DNA of 64,000 bases from Prochlorococcus sp. AG-402-N21 (lineage in GTDB: Bacteria; Cyanobacteriota; Cyanobacteriia; PCC-6307; Cyanobiaceae), in the NCBI GenBank assembly GCA_003216435.1, contig QCIW01000004.1:1-64000 (forward strand). Direction: 5' to 3'. Shown here one piece after another: positions 18,822 to 27,759 of the stretch (positions within the stretch are counted from its first letter, which is position 1; every line of letters begins with the position of its first letter). The notes below the pieces were generated by a model. That model made no database searches. It was not told the origin of the DNA and was given only the letters and a program-made list of their open reading frames with translations. The translations under genes and the position numbers were made by a program.

Positions 18822-20408
18822 ATGTCTATTTTTTTGCCTGATAAAAATCGACTCCCAGCGATTGTAATTCTTGATTTTGGTTCACAATACTCAGAACTAA
18901 TTGCTAGAAGAGTTCGTGAAACTGAGGTTTATTCCTTGGTGGTGAATTATTCTACTTCTGCAGAAGAGTTAAAAAAACTTGCACCAAAGGGAATCATTCT
19001 TAGTGGTGGACCCAGATCCGTTTATGAGGATGATGCACCATATTGCGACCCAAAAATATGGGATTTGGATATTCCTGTTCTAGGTGTCTGTTATGGCATG
19101 CAATTGATGGTGCAGCAATTAGGAGGAAATGTGCAAGCAGCAAGTGGGAGAGCAGAATATGGAAAGGCTCCTTTGCATATTGATAATTCAACTTCTTTAT
19201 TAGCTAATGTTTTGGATGGTTCAACGATGTGGATGAGCCATGGTGATTCTGTGAAAGAGTTACCTGAAGGATTTGAATGTTTAGCTCATACTACTAATAC
19301 TTCTAGGGCTGCTATTGGATCTCAAAATCGACGCTTTTATGGAGTTCAATTTCATCCTGAGGTAGTACATTCCCAAAATGGGATGCAACTAATAAAGAAT
19401 TTTATTCATGATATTTGTAAATGCCCTCCTGATTGGACAACTAAGGCTTTTATTGAAGAAGCTATAGCTCAAGTGCAAAAGCAAGTTGGAAATAAAAAAG
19501 TTTTACTTGCTTTGTCAGGAGGAGTTGATTCATCTACTCTTGCATTTTTGCTGCATCAGGCTATTGGCGATCAATTGACTTGCATGTTTATTGATCAAGG
19601 CTTTATGAGAAAAGGAGAGCCAGAATTTTTGATGGAATTTTTTGATCAAAAATTCCATATCAATGTTGAATATATAAATGCACGAGAGAGATTTATTTCT
19701 AAATTAAATGGGATAGTAGATCCTGAACAAAAACGGAAGATTATAGGTACGGAATTTATAAGAGTTTTTGAAGAGGAAAGTCTCCGATTGGGACCTTTTG
19801 ATTATCTTGCGCAAGGAACTTTGTACCCTGATGTCATTGAAAGTGCTGGAACAAATATTGATCCTAAAACAGGTGATCGTATAGCCGTCAAAATCAAGAG
19901 TCATCATAATGTAGGAGGTCTGCCAAAAGATTTGCAATTCAAACTTGTAGAGCCACTTAGAGGTTTGTTTAAGGACGAAGTGCGGAATGTAGGAAAATCT
20001 TTAGGACTCCCGAGTGAGATTGTTCGGCGACATCCATTCCCTGGTCCTGGATTAGCTATTAGAATTCTTGGAGAAGTTACAGAAGATAAGTTGCATTGTT
20101 TACGAAATGCAGATCTAATTGTTAGAGAAGAAATAACCAAAGCAGGTTTATATCACGATATTTGGCAAGCTTTTGCTGTTTTGTTACCTGTCCGTTCTGT
20201 AGGCGTTATGGGTGATCAGCGAACTTATGCATGGCCAATTGTTGTGCGTTGTATTTCCAGTGAGGATGGGATGACTGCTGATTGGTCAAGAGTGCCTTAT
20301 GAAACGTTAGAGTGCATCTCAAATCGAATTGTAAATGAGGTTGAAGGCGTTAATCGAGTCGTTTTAGATATTACAAGCAAACCACCAGGAACTATTGAGT
20401 GGGAATGA
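18822..20408 (+). CDS. guaA: GMP synthase (glutamine-hydrolysing)
   Basis: 528 aa. It aminates XMP to GMP. The class I glutaminase domain has [16 protein letters not shown] and nucleophile C90 (GVCYGMQ), with FHPEVVHS completing the triad. The ATP-pyrophosphatase domain has [11 protein letters not shown] (about 231-241). The dimerisation domain ends KPPGTIEWE, the invariant terminus. The codons for that terminus (20387-20406) are copied in the spacer downstream. It follows cbiD in the same direction. Confidence 0.97.
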   Translation: MSIFLPDKNRLPAIVILDFGSQYSELIARRVRETEVYSLVVNYSTSAEELKKLAPKGIILSGGPRSVYEDDAPYCDPKIWDLDIPVLGVCYGMQLMVQQLGGNVQAASGRAEYGKAPLHIDNSTSLLANVLDGSTMWMSHGDSVKELPEGFECLAHTTNTSRAAIGSQNRRFYGVQFHPEVVHSQNGMQLIKNFIHDICKCPPDWTTKAFIEEAIAQVQKQVGNKKVLLALSGGVDSSTLAFLLHQAIGDQLTCMFIDQGFMRKGEPEFLMEFFDQKFHINVEYINARERFISKLNGIVDPEQKRKIIGTEFIRVFEEESLRLGPFDYLAQGTLYPDVIESAGTNIDPKTGDRIAVKIKSHHNVGGLPKDLQFKLVEPLRGLFKDEVRNVGKSLGLPSEIVRRHPFPGPGLAIRILGEVTEDKLHCLRNADLIVREEITKAGLYHDIWQAFAVLLPVRSVGVMGDQRTYAWPIVVRCISSEDGMTADWSRVPYETLECISNRIVNEVEGVNRVVLDITSKPPGTIEWE

Positions 20409-20732
20409 TACGTCTATAAAATAGTAGTTATAGTCTAAAAACATACTTCACCGTGGAAACTTTTCAAGTGTGAAGTGACAGAGTGACAAGGAATCTCCGG
20501 TAGGCACTTCACCGTGACTTCACCGTGCTATTATTAAAGAAATAAACCCTGCCTATGACTGCGTTCTTACACCCCATGTATGGTAGGAACTATTGAGTGG
20601 GAATAGTATTGCCTACTATAATGTAGTTATAGGTTCAAAAAGATGTTTGCGGGCTTTTAATCCTCTCTTATTCAAAAATAAATCCTTTATCTCATTGCAC
20701 GCTTTCCTATGTATTGGTAGGAACTATTTAGT
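20387..20732 (+). repeat. Three direct repeats of the guaA 3' end (attachment-site-like)
   Basis: The last guaA codons, AGGAACTATTGAGTGGGAAT (20387-20406), recur exactly at 20585-20604. A shorter copy, AGGAACTATTTAGT, is at 20719-20732. Copies 1 and 2 also share a degenerate downstream block containing GTAGTTATAG and a CAAAAA-type run. Copies 2 and 3 share GGTAGGAACTATT and ATGTAT just upstream. The guaA 3' end is a known integration target of tyrosine-recombinase elements, so these look like remnant att sites. No integrase is present here. The remaining spacer to 20883 has no gene I can support. Confidence 0.65.
20445..20527 (+). repeat. Three copies of an 11-bp direct repeat ACTTCACCGTG
   Basis: Exact copies are at 20445-20455, 20506-20516 and 20517-20527; the last two are in tandem. 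An inverted partial copy, GTGAAG at 20470-20475, pairs with CTTCAC at 20447-20452. They lie between the first two guaA-end repeats. Short iterated sites beside a recombination core could be recombinase or excisionase arm sites, or binding sites of a regulator. This is inference. Confidence 0.55.
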
Positions 20733-20895
20733 CTGAGTGATAATTATTACTAATAGATAGAGACGCATTGCAAAACCCATGCCTCAAACTCTTTTGCCTG
20801 TATTTGCATAAGAATTGAAGATAAATAGGTGCTGTACATTGCAAGAAGTTGTTCTTTAGATTTAGCTACACGATTAAACGAGTTTGGAAAAAGTG

Positions 20896-21879
20896 ATGAT
20901 CCGATTATTTAGATTTTCTAGGTATGGATTTTTTGTATTTTTATCTTATCTTATAAGTACATTTATTTCCAATATGCAATCTAAAGAATTATTTATTCTT
21001 CAGTCGTTCTCTTTGACTAAATTATCAAAGATATTATTTTCTGTCTTAGGTTGCATTATATTTATTAAAACAGTAGTTTCTCCTAATTATGTATACACCC
21101 AGGAGGTAACTAATGATTATCTTGAAGGTATTCAGAAGTATCAGAATTCAGATTATTTAGGATCACTATCTTATTTCAATCAGCTAATTATTAGGAACCC
21201 TAAAGATGCTAATGCATACCATAATCGTGGGATAGTAAAGAATAAATTAAAAGACTATATTGGATCCGGATTAGATTTTACTAAGTCAATACAGCTTGAT
21301 CCAAATGATTCATTATCTTATTTTCATCGTGCTATTTCAAAAAGTAAGTTAAATGATCTATATGGTGCTTATGAAGATTACAATAAGTCTATAGAGCTTA
21401 ATCCTAATTATAGTAATGCCTACCTCAATAGAGCTAATATTAATATCAAATTAAAAAATTACAGAGGTGCTCTTAAGGATTATAACAAATTTATTGAATT
21501 GAATCCTGGAGAACCTAATGCTTATTATAGCAGAGGTTTTTTGAAATCTATAGTCAATAATTATTCTGGAGCTATAGAAGATTATAATAAATTTATAGAA
21601 TTGAACCCTAGTAAATTTAATGCTTATTATAGTCGCGCTAATATGAAATCAATGGTGAAGAATTATTCTGGAGCTATAGAAGATTATAATAAGTCAATAC
21701 AACTTAATCCTAGCGATATTAATTCTTATCGTAATCGAGCTATAGCAAAGTGGAATGGTGGAGATCAGTATGGTAGTTGTATGGATAAAAAAGAACTTAT
21801 TCTTCTTGGAGATAAAGAATCAGTTAAATGGATTCAATCTTTAAAAGGCGCTTGGTGTAGAGAAATTTTAAATTTTTAG
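20896..21879 (+). CDS. TPR-repeat protein with N-terminal membrane segment
   Basis: 327 aa from the ATG at 20896; a TTG at 20884 is possible. A hydrophobic region (about 5-65, with LFSVLGCIIFIKTVV as the likely signal or anchor) is followed by about six 34-residue TPR units with the pattern YxxRGxxK..Y.GAxxDYNKxIELNP. Units around 21.56 and 21.66 kb are near copies: 32 identical bases recur 102 bp apart, exactly one TPR. The C-terminus ends with a Cys-containing GSCMDKKEL unit. It probably scaffolds protein complexes outside the cytoplasm. It lies directly downstream of the att-like repeats. Confidence 0.8.
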   Translation: MIRLFRFSRYGFFVFLSYLISTFISNMQSKELFILQSFSLTKLSKILFSVLGCIIFIKTVVSPNYVYTQEVTNDYLEGIQKYQNSDYLGSLSYFNQLIIRNPKDANAYHNRGIVKNKLKDYIGSGLDFTKSIQLDPNDSLSYFHRAISKSKLNDLYGAYEDYNKSIELNPNYSNAYLNRANINIKLKNYRGALKDYNKFIELNPGEPNAYYSRGFLKSIVNNYSGAIEDYNKFIELNPSKFNAYYSRANMKSMVKNYSGAIEDYNKSIQLNPSDINSYRNRAIAKWNGGDQYGSCMDKKELILLGDKESVKWIQSLKGAWCREILNF

Positions 21880-22130
21880 TTGATCCATATGTTTTTTTTA
21901 TGGAATTACTTTAAAAGAAATCATATGGATGAATCTTTCTATATCAAAATTCACAAGTCATATTCACTGTCAGTTTTTTGAATTATCTTTTTCTTTCTTT
22001 TTTGGCATTTTTTAGATTTTAGAAATAGTCATCATATGAAGTTTTTTTATGCTGATAATTCTTTATAAGATCTTTAGGGCTGGTTTCTTTTCATAATTCT
22101 AGATATTCTAGACTAATAGCTAAGATTTCT

Positions 22131-22742
22131 TTGACAATAGCCCAATCGCTAGATGTCCAGCTGAATAAGCGTCTTCAGAACGATAGTATTCGCCTGGCTG
22201 GAAAAATTATTTATATTAACCCTTTTCTTTATTGGCGAAGATTTGACAGTAATACAGATCGTTGGTTGCGTGAGCCTGGCCAATTAAGTGAAGAGCAAAT
22301 AACACTCAATCGCGCCAGATTTTATCCTGAACTTGATTGGAATTATTTAGATGAGAATCAACGTTTGATAAAGGATGGTGCAGTAGAAATGTTCTTGAAG
22401 ACACTTGACCTTATAGGAACTTATCATCCTGACTTGAATGCAGGACATCTTTTAGAAATAGAAAGGAAAATGTCCATAACGAAGAAGTTGTCTTTTGAGC
22501 GATGGGTAGAAAAAACATTGCGACGTAGGTTTAATCAAGCAGAAAGAGAGCGTCAGAGATTCGTTAGAGAGCGTTTCTTAAGGTCTTGGAGAGAATGGTT
22601 AACACTTGAGACTACACATCAAGCTTTTGTCCCATTAGTAGCCTGTATTGTAGTTTCAGGTTTTACTGGCTGGTCAATGGGTATTTCAAGTAATAGCTGT
22701 ACTCCATTTTTCCCGTCAACTGAGCAAACTATTTTGAGATAA
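22131..22742 (+). CDS. Conserved-type hypothetical protein with C-terminal membrane helix
   Basis: 203 aa from a TTG. The soluble part is Arg/Glu-rich (KTLRRRFNQAERERQRFVRERF, about 127-148). One membrane helix near the C-terminus (AFVPLVACIVVSGFTGWSMG, about 165-184) would anchor it with a short tail outside. The N-terminal part includes IYINPFLYWRRFD. No catalytic motif is recognised. It lies 22 bp upstream of another unknown gene and close to the PBP2 gene, which may suggest an envelope role (weak inference). Confidence 0.65.
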   Translation: MTIAQSLDVQLNKRLQNDSIRLAGKIIYINPFLYWRRFDSNTDRWLREPGQLSEEQITLNRARFYPELDWNYLDENQRLIKDGAVEMFLKTLDLIGTYHPDLNAGHLLEIERKMSITKKLSFERWVEKTLRRRFNQAERERQRFVRERFLRSWREWLTLETTHQAFVPLVACIVVSGFTGWSMGISSNSCTPFFPSTEQTILR

Positions 22743-22764
22743 TTCATTTATTCAGATTGTTCTT

Positions 22765-23148
22765 ATGGCAGAAAATGTTTTGGAGGATTTTCGTTTCTCT
22801 TTAATGGAGCAGGTTTTGCCTGTGGGTATTGCAATTGTTGATCGAGCTAGAAAAAAAGGACTAGAAGGAGTTTTGGATGTATTTACTTCTTCTGATAAAC
22901 CTTTTGAAGAGCTTCAAATAGAAGGAGATTCAGCGGCTCAATCTTTAAGAGATCAATTGGATAAAATTAAGCCAGGTTTAGGAAATCCTGTTATACCAGT
23001 AGATATTATTGTTAATAAAAATGATGATTTAGATCTAGAAAGTGAAGATCTAGAATTATTGATGAATACTCTGAATAATATTGACTATAGATTAACGTTA
23101 TTAAATCAATATATCGATGATAAATCTAATCAAGAAAAAATTCTATGA
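22765..23148 (+). CDS. Hypothetical protein, possibly co-transcribed with PBP2
   Basis: 127 aa, soluble and acidic in the second half. It begins MAENVLEDFRFSLMEQVLPVGIAIVDRARKKG-like in style with an amphipathic helix. Later it has an acidic stretch LDLESEDLELLMNTL and a helical C-terminus. No domain is recognised. It ends 15 bp before the PBP2 start on the same strand, so it may form a unit with the two flanking genes. Confidence 0.6.
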   Translation: MAENVLEDFRFSLMEQVLPVGIAIVDRARKKGLEGVLDVFTSSDKPFEELQIEGDSAAQSLRDQLDKIKPGLGNPVIPVDIIVNKNDDLDLESEDLELLMNTLNNIDYRLTLLNQYIDDKSNQEKIL

Positions 23149-23163
23149 TTTATTCATTCCTAA

Positions 23164-24978
23164 ATGAAGAATCAATTATCCAATCATCATTTTAACTCTA
23201 AAAAAAGTAGATTAATTAATCAACCTTTAGTTTTATTTTCTTTTATTTTAATTTTATTTGGATCTGTTCTTACACGTTTATTTTGGCTCCAGCTAATACA
23301 AGGTTCCTACTATAAAGAATTGTCTGATCAGAATAGAATTAGATTAATAGCTATTCCTCCCATAAGAGGACGTTTACTGGATCGTAATAGTAAGGTTTTA
23401 GTTTCAAATCGATTATCTTATTCTTTATCTATTCAGCCTCGTTTAATTACTGCAGAAACTTGGATCAAACTTCGTAATGATTTATCTTCTCTTTTAAATC
23501 TTTCTAAAGAATCTCTTGATGTTGCATATAAAAAAGGATTAAGAGAAAAATCATTAAGAATAATTTTAGCTAGAGATTTAACTAAAGAAAATGTGTTGCG
23601 ATTTAAGGAACAAGAGGTCAATTTAAAGGGATCACAGATTAATGAAGAATTAGTTCGAAGTTACCCTTTCGGTTCATTGGCTGCTCATTCGTTTGGATAT
23701 ACGCAATTAATCACTCCTAAGGAATACAGCTTGTTATCGGGACAAGGGTATGAAATTAATGATCGCATTGGTAGAACAGGTTTAGAAGCTTCTTATGAGC
23801 CACATTTGCGAGGGGAATGGGGTGGGGAAATGCTTGAAGTGGATTCAATGGGAGTTGTGCAGAGAAGTTTGGGTTTCAAATTACCTACCTCTGGTAAGGA
23901 TCTTTCTCTCACAATAGATTTAAGGCTTCAGTTGGCTGCAGAAAGAGCATTAAAAGATAAATCTGCTGGCGCAATTGTTGCTTTGGATCCAAGGACTGGT
24001 GCGATCAGGGCTATGGCAAGTCGTCCTACTTTTGAACCAAATTTTTTTACTCAACCTAGGACTTCTCAAAAAGAATATGACGATATTTTTTTATCTAAAA
24101 ATTTGCCACTTTTAAGTAGAGCTTTAAATGCCTATGACCCTGGCAGTACTTGGAAAGTGGTGACCGGAATGGCGGGTATGGAAAGCGGTAAATTTCCTCC
24201 TACAGCGCAATTGCATACAGCACCATGTATTCAATATGGAGGTCATTGTTTTCCTGAACATAATAAAAAAGGTTTTGGTATTCTTGGCTATGAGGATGCA
24301 TTTAGAGTCTCCAGTAATACTTTTTTTTATCAGATAGGCGTAGGTTCAGGTTCTTCTGCTTTATATAAAGCTGCAAGGAGTTTAGGTTTTGATCAATTGA
24401 CAGGAATAGAACTTGAATCGGAAGAAAGTCCTGGATTGGTAGGTAATGAGGAGTGGGCTGATTTAGGGAGAGGATGGGCAAAACCAGGAGAAACACCTTG
24501 GTTGCCAGAAGATATTGCAAGTGCTTCTATTGGTCAATCAGTTGTACAAGTCACCCCACTTCAACTTGCCAGAGCATATTCGGTCTTCGCCAATGGAGGT
24601 TATTTAGTGACACCTCATTTTGTTGATGGAGATATTAAATGGACTTCAACAAAATATCGAAGAAAAGTAGCTATACAGGAATCAACATTACAAACTATTC
24701 GAAATGGACTAAGACAGGTGGTTCAGCGTGGTACAGGAATGAGAATTAATTACAATTTACCCAGTTTACCTCCTGTAGCAGGTAAGACAGGAACAGCAGA
24801 GGACAGCAGCGGTGGAGAAGATCATGCATGGTTTGTCTGCTTTGCTCCTTATGATGCGCCAGAAATAGTCATTGTTGCTTTTGCGCAAAACACACCAGGT
24901 GGAGGTTCTGTTCATGCATTACCGATGGCTAGACAAGTTTTAGAAATATGGAACTTAATTCGTGAAACAGAGCCTTAA
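23164..24978 (+). CDS. mrdA: Penicillin-binding protein 2 (peptidoglycan transpeptidase)
   Basis: 604 aa class B PBP. A short cytoplasmic tail and one membrane helix (about 20-44) precede the dimerisation domain with RGRLLDRN and RIGRTGLEASYEPHLRG. The transpeptidase domain has active-site STWK (S328-K331), SSN (about 384), and KTGTAED (about 542). The GRTGLE-type motif and length point to PBP2 (elongation) rather than FtsI, though cyanobacterial class B PBPs can be hard to separate. Confidence 0.9.
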   Translation: MKNQLSNHHFNSKKSRLINQPLVLFSFILILFGSVLTRLFWLQLIQGSYYKELSDQNRIRLIAIPPIRGRLLDRNSKVLVSNRLSYSLSIQPRLITAETWIKLRNDLSSLLNLSKESLDVAYKKGLREKSLRIILARDLTKENVLRFKEQEVNLKGSQINEELVRSYPFGSLAAHSFGYTQLITPKEYSLLSGQGYEINDRIGRTGLEASYEPHLRGEWGGEMLEVDSMGVVQRSLGFKLPTSGKDLSLTIDLRLQLAAERALKDKSAGAIVALDPRTGAIRAMASRPTFEPNFFTQPRTSQKEYDDIFLSKNLPLLSRALNAYDPGSTWKVVTGMAGMESGKFPPTAQLHTAPCIQYGGHCFPEHNKKGFGILGYEDAFRVSSNTFFYQIGVGSGSSALYKAARSLGFDQLTGIELESEESPGLVGNEEWADLGRGWAKPGETPWLPEDIASASIGQSVVQVTPLQLARAYSVFANGGYLVTPHFVDGDIKWTSTKYRRKVAIQESTLQTIRNGLRQVVQRGTGMRINYNLPSLPPVAGKTGTAEDSSGGEDHAWFVCFAPYDAPEIVIVAFAQNTPGGGSVHALPMARQVLEIWNLIRETEP

Positions 24979-24989
24979 TTAATTTCGAC

Positions 24990-25178
24990 TTATTCGGTAA
25001 GCAATAATTTCATATCTAATATTGATTTTACTGCTTGAACAGAACAAACTTGAGTTCTAAAAGGTAACAATACCATTGGACTTCTTTCAGGGCGAACCAA
25101 CCAACTTTTGTCGTATTGCTCCATCAGGATAAAGCCTCGATAATGTATTGAAGCTGCTTTTTGTATCTGATCATTCAT
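24990..25178 (-). CDS. Small conserved-type hypothetical protein
   Basis: 62 aa, soluble. It reads as a single compact alpha/beta unit: RGFILMEQYDKSWLVRPERSP, then MVLLPFRTQVCSVQAVKSIL. The sequence looks ordered and coding-like, without low complexity. No known domain is recognised. It converges on the PBP2 gene (11 bp between stops). A 16-bp palindrome lies 34 bp upstream of its start. Confidence 0.65.
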   Translation of the reverse strand: MNDQIQKAASIHYRGFILMEQYDKSWLVRPERSPMVLLPFRTQVCSVQAVKSILDMKLLLTE

Positions 25179-25211
25179 TTGAAATAACAGAATTATTTAC
25201 TTTTATTCTCT

Positions 25212-25227
25212 ACACTATATATAGTGT
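25212..25227. promoter_or_regulatory. 16-bp perfect palindrome, possible operator
   Basis: ACACTATATATAGTGT is fully self-complementary. A related half, ACACTATA, repeats 11 bp downstream at 25236-25243, and a looser CTATACGCTATATGTAG sits near 25350. The palindrome lies about 34-50 bp upstream of the 62-aa gene on the minus strand, where an operator or promoter would be. A short cruciform or an AT-rich -10 region is an alternative. Confidence 0.4.
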
Positions 25228-25385
25228 GTGTAGAAACACTATAAGTTTATTATTATTTTAAATCAAATTTGATCAAATCCTTACTTTCTAGTCACTCAAA
25301 ACATTTTTTGGTTTTAGAATTATGTTCCAATTATTTGAATCAGATCATCTATACGCTATATGTAGAAAAAAGTAATCTTGTATTT

Positions 25386-25910
25386 TTATATATTTAATGG
25401 TTCCATTTGCAGTAGTCGTTTCAATAAGTCTTCGATTGAGTCTTCTTTGGCTGGTTTACGGCTATTACTTGTTAGCTGTCTACCAACAACTTGAGCTCCT
25501 AAATGGGTGAGTTGTAGTCTTAAGGAAACTAATAACTCCATACACTCTCCTCCTGAAAAACTTGCCATTGCAATAGGTCTACCATTAAATAAATTTCTAA
25601 AATCTGTTTCTTGTACAGATAGCCATGCAATAGCACTAGTTAAAACAGGTGGTATCGACCCATTATATTCTGGTGCACAAATTACCCATCTAGGGATTGA
25701 GTGCATTTTCTTACTTAGAGACTCCACGATTGCTCTTGGGCTATTTTCATCTTGAGTCCTAGGGTTAAAAAGCGGCAGAGACAGAGTAGTTAAATCCACT
25801 AATTCTGTTGTAGCATTAAGTTTCTCTGCAGAACTTACAAATTTCTGAGCCAGTTTGAGGTTTTCTCCATTGCTGGCTGTAATTATGAGTAGATCTTTGG
25901 TGGTATTCAT
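25386..25910 (-). CDS. NADPH-dependent FMN reductase family protein
   Basis: 174 aa flavodoxin-fold protein. The FMN-phosphate loop is ITASNGENLKLAQKF (about 10-24). CAPEYNGSIPPVLTSAIAWLS is the family signature (about 98-118), and MASFSGGECME follows (about 134-144). Such enzymes pass electrons from NAD(P)H to flavin or quinone. It lies 46 bp downstream of the flv3-flv1 operon on the same strand and may be part of the same electron-transfer unit (inference from position). Confidence 0.85.
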   Translation of the reverse strand: MNTTKDLLIITASNGENLKLAQKFVSSAEKLNATTELVDLTTLSLPLFNPRTQDENSPRAIVESLSKKMHSIPRWVICAPEYNGSIPPVLTSAIAWLSVQETDFRNLFNGRPIAMASFSGGECMELLVSLRLQLTHLGAQVVGRQLTSNSRKPAKEDSIEDLLKRLLQMEPLNI

Positions 25911-25956
25911 TAGAAATGATCTGTAGAATTTATTGTATATCTTTTAGATGCGACTA

Positions 25957-27759
25957 TTAATAATTGACTCCTGTTCGTCGATGGTGAACTGCTGTTACGT
26001 CATTTGGATCGAGCACTTTCCCAAAATTAATTTCTGCATACAGTAGCCAATGATCTCCGCATTCCATGCGATCTTTTACAGAACCTTCCAGCCATGCTAA
26101 GCAGTTAGGTAAAATTGGTTGACCGCCTGGACTGATATCTAGAGTTACACCAGATAAGCGATTTTCTCCCGGTGCAAAAGGTTGGAGAAATTTTTTTAAG
26201 ATTTCTTGCTGATTTTTTTTACCTAAAATATTTAAGGCAAATATATCTCCTTTATGAAGAAGATTTTCAACTGCTCGATCCTTAGCAACAGCAATACTTA
26301 AACCAAGAGGGGAGAAGCTTGCTTGGCTTACCCAACTGGCAACCATGGCTCCCGAAAGAGCATCTTCATTTTGACCTTTTTTTGTAGTTAGGATACATAA
26401 AGAGCCTACTATTCTACCAAGTGCTAATAGGGATGGATCACTTTTGCTTGCATTGAGACTCCCCCTGGTTTTTCGTTGTTCTCGACGTTTAGCTTTAAGT
26501 AAGTTACGACCAAATAATGTCCCTGTTTCTTCAATAGTTTTCACCATTAGAGCATCTGGTTTAAATTTAATTTTGATTGGTTCAAATCCAAAATTAAATC
26601 CACCATCACGTAATTTGTTTTCTAATAAGTCAATAGCCTCTCCACTCCATCCATAGCTACCAAAAATACCCACAGGATTTTTTCTATTCCCTTCACTGAG
26701 CAAACTACCTAATGCCGAGACAATAGGAGTTGGTGCATGGCCACCTAGTGTTGGTGAACCAATCAAATATCCATCAGCTTGTTCAATTTCTTCAATAAGC
26801 TTTGTTGATGAAACAAATTCACAATTAATACTTTCAATTTTGATGCCAGTTCTACTAATGCCTCTTCCTAGAGCATCGGCAATTGTTGCTGTATTTCCAT
26901 ATGCACTTGCAAATAACATAATTATTTTTGTATTTTTACTGTCTTTTGCTTCACCCCATCTTTGATAGTCTTTCAATAGACTTCTCCAGCTACCTTCAAT
27001 TGCCGGTCCATGACCAGGAGCAATGGTTTTAATATCTAGTTCTTCTAATCTTTCGACAATTATATTTACTTGACTACTCATAGGAGACATAAGGCATTCA
27101 TAGTAATATCTTCGATCCTCTTCTGTGCTAATCGGGGTTACTTCTTCCCAATCTTTTGTACATAAATGGGCACCAAAAAATTTTCCGCTCATTAAAACCC
27201 CTAAATTCTTTTCAAATGCCATAAGACCACCTGGCCAACGAGCGGTTGGTGTGGGGATTAATTGCAATTCATAATTCTCTTCAACTTTGATAGACGTTTC
27301 TTCTTTAATTAATTTAACTCTAGGTAATGGAATAGAAGGGGAATTCTCTACTTTATTTTTAATAATAGATGGCTTTTTCTGCATCCATAGGTCCTGCAAT
27401 AGCTTGCCTCCTGGTGCAGAACAAATGAGTTGTATATCAGGATATAGATTAGTGAGTTCTTTGAGTACTGAAATCCGATTAGGGTTAATATGTCCAACAA
27501 TAACAATAATTTCTTTGATATTTATAGGGATAGTAGTTTTTAATTTTTCTAAGAAAAGTTCAGAATAAGTAGCTCCAGGCGGATGAACTATAATCGCTTG
27601 ATAATTTGATAGCAATAGAAAAGAATTTGCAGTACTGCCTCTTTCCAAGCCATATTCGATTTCAAAACGTAGTTTCTTAGGACTAAGTCCTCTAATGTTG
27701 ATAAAGTTTGTATCTATTGTCAAATTAACTATTTGACGTTCGCTGATAGAAGATGACAT
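25957..27759 (-). CDS. flv1: Flavodiiron protein Flv1-type (degenerate diiron site)
   Basis: 600 aa with three domains: metallo-beta-lactamase-like (about 25-260), flavodoxin (about 275-420), and C-terminal flavin reductase (about 445-595). The usual diiron ligands HxExDH are replaced by H90-I-N-P-N94-R, as in Flv1/Flv2-type subunits, which partner Flv3/Flv4. Flv1-Flv3 reduces O2 to water downstream of photosystem I to protect against light fluctuations. Its ATG overlaps the flv3 stop by one base (TAATG), indicating tight coupling. It carries the readable flavodoxin loop FASAYGNTATIADALGRG. Confidence 0.92.
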   Translation of the reverse strand: MSSSISERQIVNLTIDTNFINIRGLSPKKLRFEIEYGLERGSTANSFLLLSNYQAIIVHPPGATYSELFLEKLKTTIPINIKEIIVIVGHINPNRISVLKELTNLYPDIQLICSAPGGKLLQDLWMQKKPSIIKNKVENSPSIPLPRVKLIKEETSIKVEENYELQLIPTPTARWPGGLMAFEKNLGVLMSGKFFGAHLCTKDWEEVTPISTEEDRRYYYECLMSPMSSQVNIIVERLEELDIKTIAPGHGPAIEGSWRSLLKDYQRWGEAKDSKNTKIIMLFASAYGNTATIADALGRGISRTGIKIESINCEFVSSTKLIEEIEQADGYLIGSPTLGGHAPTPIVSALGSLLSEGNRKNPVGIFGSYGWSGEAIDLLENKLRDGGFNFGFEPIKIKFKPDALMVKTIEETGTLFGRNLLKAKRREQRKTRGSLNASKSDPSLLALGRIVGSLCILTTKKGQNEDALSGAMVASWVSQASFSPLGLSIAVAKDRAVENLLHKGDIFALNILGKKNQQEILKKFLQPFAPGENRLSGVTLDISPGGQPILPNCLAWLEGSVKDRMECGDHWLLYAEINFGKVLDPNDVTAVHHRRTGVNY

